Made by a program: the position numbers and the translations under genes | In this document: positions 61,127-64,000 of the stretch, one piece after another | Layout of the letters: every line of letters begins with the position of its first letter | Position numbering within the stretch: position 1 is the first letter of the stretch | Notes under the pieces: model-generated | The model's database searches: none | Seen by the model: the letters and a program-made list of their open reading frames with translations, nothing else | Told to the model about the DNA's origin: nothing | From: Chryseobacterium vaccae | GTDB taxonomy: Bacteria; Bacteroidota; Bacteroidia; Flavobacteriales; Weeksellaceae | Assembly: GCF_009602705.1 (NCBI RefSeq) | Contig: NZ_VSWH01000001.1 | Location: forward strand, 3,286,001-3,350,000 | Direction: 5' to 3' | DNA: 64,000 bases

Positions 61127-63280
61127 TTAATCAACAACCTTAAAGTCCAGCTGCTTCTGGATCAGATTGGCTTTCACTACTTTAATATGAACTTCATCAC
61201 CCAGCTGATATTTTTTCCCGGTCCTGTTACCGTATACCGCATGTGACTTCGCATCATAGGAATAAGAATCGTCTACCAGATCTCTTAATTTGATAAGTCC
61301 TTCGGCTCCGTTTTCAGGGATTTCAACCCAGAAACCAAATTCTGCAACGCCTGAAATCACGCCTTTGAAAGTTTCACCAAGATGTTTTTCCATGAATTTC
61401 ACCTGCATGAATTTAATGGAATCTCTTTCTGCATCTGCAGCAAGTCTTTCCATTGCACTGCAGTGTTTTGCTTTTTCTTCCAGCTCTGTCTTGCTTGGAG
61501 ATTTTCCTCCGTCAAGATAATGCTGTAAAAGACGGTGGGCGAGAAGGTCAGGATAACGTCGGATAGGAGAGGTGAAGTGACTGTAATACTCAAAACCAAG
61601 ACCATAGTGACCGATAGGTTCTGTAGAATATACCGCTTTACTCATACTTCTCATGGCGAGCGTTTCAATCATATTTTCTTCTCCTTTTCCTTTCACATCA
61701 TGTAAAAGCTTGTTCAGAGATTCTGCCACTTTTTTGGTATTATCCAGATTCATTTTATAGCCGAAAGTAGATACAAAATCTCTCAGTGCTTCCAGTTTTG
61801 CAGGATCCGGATCGTCGTGAACCCTGTAAATGAAAGTATTATTGGATAAACTTCCTTTACCCGTTAATGAAACAAATTCAGAGACTTTTTTATTGGCTAA
61901 AAGCATGAATTCTTCGATCAGGTGATTGGAATCTTTACTGATTTTAAAGTAAACCCCAATTGGTTCATTATTTTCATCCAGATTGAACCGCACTTCACTT
62001 CTGTCAAAAGTAATGGCTCCTTTTCTGATCCTTTCTTCACGCATGATCTTCGCTAATTTATCCAGCGTATTGATTTCCTCAGCTAAATCTCCCTGGCCCG
62101 TTTCTATACGTTCCTGAGCTTCTTCATAAGTAAATCTTCTGTCTGAATGGATTACTGTTCTTCCAAACCATTGTTTCTGGATCTCAGCTTTGTCATTCAG
62201 CTGAAAAACTGCGGAAAAGGTGTATTTATCTTCATTCGGACGGAGTGAACATACATCATTACTCAAAACTTCCGGAAGCATCGGAACCACACGGTCTACC
62301 AGATACACGGAAGTTGCTCTTTTATAAGCTTCATCATCCAGAATCGTTCCCGGCACTACATAATGAGAAACATCTGCAATATGAACCCCTATCTCCCAGT
62401 TGCCATTTTCCAGTTTTCTGATGGATAGGGCATCATCAAAGTCTTTTGCATCTTTAGGGTCAATAGTAAAAGTACAGATATCCCTCATATCCCAGCGTTT
62501 TGCAGCTTCTTCATCGGTAATCCTTCTGTCGATCTTATCTGCATCCAATTCCACTTCTTCAGGGAAATCATAAGGCAGTCCGTATTCTGCAAGAATAGAG
62601 TGAATTTCTGTTTCGTGCTCACCCGGTGCGCCTAATACCTGGATAATTTCTCCCTGAGGGTTTTTATCACCCGGTCTCCATTCTGTCATTTTCACGATGA
62701 CCTTATCCCCGTTTTCAGCACCTCCGAATTTTGTTTTTGGAATAAAAATATCGGTATTGATTGTTTTTTTATCACATACAACAAATCCAAAATCTTTATG
62801 GGTAACCACCTGGAAAGTCCCTACAAATTCAGTTCTTGTTCTTTCCAGAACTTCCAGTACTGAGCCTTCCAGTTTTTTCCCTTTAAAATGATAGGTTATA
62901 ATCAGAACCTTATCACCCTGTAACGCATCTTTTACATTTTTAGAATGAATAAAGATATCATCTTCCAGACCTTCAACGTTTACATACGCATTCCCGGATT
63001 GATTAAAATCGATAATTCCAGTTAGTGTTCCTGCAATTTCCAGGTTCACAATATATTTTCCTTTGTCTACTTCTTTGATCTTTTCAGATGCCTGAAGTTT
63101 GTGAAGAGCCTGAATTACCTGCTCTCTCTGTCTTGGATTCTTATGATCTATTCCGTCTGCAATCTGCTTATAATTATAAACTTTAGACGAATTAGCATTC
63201 ATAAAACGGAGGATTTGTCTCCCGATATCCATTAATTTATGGTCATTTTTCTGACTTATATATTTTCTTTTTTTTGACAT
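61127..63280 (-). CDS. rnr: Ribonuclease R
   Basis: This 717-residue RNase II/R-family exonuclease has an N-terminal HTH/OB region (about 1-90), two cold-shock domains (about 80-230) and the RNB catalytic domain with 'TIDPKDAKDFDDALS' (metal-binding Asp). A C-terminal S1 domain (about 630-715; 'GVISGVAEFGFWVEI') follows. It degrades structured RNA 3' to 5' and is involved in rRNA and mRNA turnover. ATG at 63280; 19 bases after the upstream TSP3 gene. Confidence 0.97.
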   Translation of the reverse strand: MSKKRKYISQKNDHKLMDIGRQILRFMNANSSKVYNYKQIADGIDHKNPRQREQVIQALHKLQASEKIKEVDKGKYIVNLEIAGTLTGIIDFNQSGNAYVNVEGLEDDIFIHSKNVKDALQGDKVLIITYHFKGKKLEGSVLEVLERTRTEFVGTFQVVTHKDFGFVVCDKKTINTDIFIPKTKFGGAENGDKVIVKMTEWRPGDKNPQGEIIQVLGAPGEHETEIHSILAEYGLPYDFPEEVELDADKIDRRITDEEAAKRWDMRDICTFTIDPKDAKDFDDALSIRKLENGNWEIGVHIADVSHYVVPGTILDDEAYKRATSVYLVDRVVPMLPEVLSNDVCSLRPNEDKYTFSAVFQLNDKAEIQKQWFGRTVIHSDRRFTYEEAQERIETGQGDLAEEINTLDKLAKIMREERIRKGAITFDRSEVRFNLDENNEPIGVYFKISKDSNHLIEEFMLLANKKVSEFVSLTGKGSLSNNTFIYRVHDDPDPAKLEALRDFVSTFGYKMNLDNTKKVAESLNKLLHDVKGKGEENMIETLAMRSMSKAVYSTEPIGHYGLGFEYYSHFTSPIRRYPDLLAHRLLQHYLDGGKSPSKTELEEKAKHCSAMERLAADAERDSIKFMQVKFMEKHLGETFKGVISGVAEFGFWVEIPENGAEGLIKLRDLVDDSYSYDAKSHAVYGNRTGKKYQLGDEVHIKVVKANLIQKQLDFKVVD

Positions 63281-63299
63281 TTTAATGTTAATTTAATTG

Positions 63300-64000
63300 T
63301 TATGAGTTCTCATAATCCGCTTTTGAAATTTCAATAACCGAGCCGTTTTTGAATTCAAAATAACAGATAAGATCTCCCAGCTGTACTTCAGCTTTGTTTT
63401 TCTTTTCTTCCGTATTGATATACAAAGTAATGAAATTACTCTCAGGGATTATCAATTCTTTCGTATTTACTGTTTTCACAAAATTGCCCTTTGCATTATA
63501 AACAATCCTGTAATCCAGTTTAGATTGGGGAACTCCTTTAAAGTTCAATTGTTCTAAATATTCACCATAGTAACCAGCCACTGCAGATCTTGGAATCGGA
63601 ATAATGGTTTTTTCCGGAAAAAGACTGACAAATTTCTTAAAGTTTCTTTCATCCCAAAAAGATTTGAATTTCAGGCTATTTACCAGATTAGCTGCAGAAT
63701 AGTCTGTTCTGTCCATTCCACATCCTGCTGTAAAAACATTAATAACACCCACATACACTATTTTATGTTTAACTGATTTTTTATCAATCTTTTTAAAAAG
63801 CAGGTCTGCAAGCGCATGAAAATTATATCCCTTTATACTGGCAGTAAAATCCTCTTCAACTTTTTTAAGTTCCTCCTGTGTATAATAATGAGGAACATAA
63901 GGAGCGCAACCTTGGAGCTCAACGGTTCCCTTTACAGTTGGGCACGCATCATCCTTATCCAGAATACCATCACCATCTGTATCCAGCCACGGACAGCCAT
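63300..64000 (-). CDS. Thrombospondin type 3 repeat protein, C-terminal part (cut by window edge)
   Basis: The frame is open to the window edge (at least 233 residues). The visible N-terminal end reads '[19 protein letters not shown]' and then 'GTVELQGC', one calcium-binding TSP3-type repeat. An alpha/beta domain of unknown type follows. TSP3 repeats commonly precede OmpA-like domains in Bacteroidota outer-membrane proteins, but no OmpA motif is seen in the C-terminal part here. An apparent start at 63758 (GTG) is internal. The missing N-terminus leaves localisation unproven, though export is likely. Confidence 0.7.
   Translation of the reverse strand, partial: GCPWLDTDGDGILDKDDACPTVKGTVELQGCAPYVPHYYTQEELKKVEEDFTASIKGYNFHALADLLFKKIDKKSVKHKIVYVGVINVFTAGCGMDRTDYSAANLVNSLKFKSFWDERNFKKFVSLFPEKTIIPIPRSAVAGYYGEYLEQLNFKGVPQSKLDYRIVYNAKGNFVKTVNTKELIIPESNFITLYINTEEKKNKAEVQLGDLICYFEFKNGSVIEISKADYENS

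Noticed and set aside
1..64000. CRISPR array, rRNA or insertion sequence
   Set aside because: No regularly spaced direct repeats, no rRNA sequence and no transposase frame were seen.

Overview
The window reads as chromosome of a Flavobacteriia member of the Bacteroidota, most likely Chryseobacterium or a close Weeksellaceae relative. Evidence: AT-rich DNA; promoters of the Bacteroidota type (TTG, 17-23 bases, TAnnTTTG) with no Shine-Dalgarno sequences; two GLPGLI-family secreted proteins; a type IX secretion lipoprotein (SprE/PorW) and a T9SS-sorted protein; and a CarboxypepD_reg-type outer-membrane barrel. No rRNA operon, insertion sequence, prophage or CRISPR array was seen.

Layout. 1-6106 (minus) is a membrane-stress module: YbjN-like protein, PspA, NfeD/YqiJ-like OB-fold membrane protein, flotillin and the N-terminal part of a DUF3686 'DNA repair ATPase', with a divergent XRE regulator. 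6981-13163 is a short accessory stretch between two identical tRNA-Leu(TAG) genes. It holds small orphan genes and a polymorphic toxin with a papain-like tip plus its Imm35 immunity gene, and ends in a Leu-Gly-Leu tRNA operon. 13345-23810 is mostly core: a DUF3127 SSB-like protein, aat, an EamA transporter, a TPR protein, a quinone oxidoreductase with a Crp-type regulator, glmM, an OM protein and feoAB with a Cys-rich partner. 24212-34811 carries envelope and secreted functions (GLPGLI proteins, DinB, an OM barrel, a JmjC-like cupin, a T9SS-sorted protein, an M14 peptidase).

34980-46902 is the most interesting part: an all-minus-strand cluster of NAD/ADP-ribose genes. It contains a PPP-type phosphatase, KptA, two ADP-ribosylglycohydrolases, Sir2, two macro domains, a PARG-type hydrolase with an extra N-terminal domain, DUF4291 (broken by a stop codon), an adenylosuccinate-synthetase paralogue, a vWA protein, a 2OG-Fe(II) oxygenase, NADAR and, at its upstream end, a Nudix-HTH regulator of the NrtR/AraR class. 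Four copies of a 15-bp palindrome-like motif lie in front of the regulator, NADAR and the vWA transcription unit. Two of them abut the -7 box in exactly the same geometry. I read this as an ADP-ribose-sensing regulon.

47029-64000 returns to core genes: lepA, an ECF sigma/anti-sigma operon, DUF2520-kdsC-maf, sprE/porW, tsaB, an SDR, yraN, an LD-carboxypeptidase, a LysE-family exporter, rnr and the C-terminal end of a thrombospondin-type-3-repeat protein. Intergenic gaps also carry a dispersed repeat with core GAGGGAAGTT, often as inverted pairs. All functional calls rest on motif and family recognition by eye; no database search was run.
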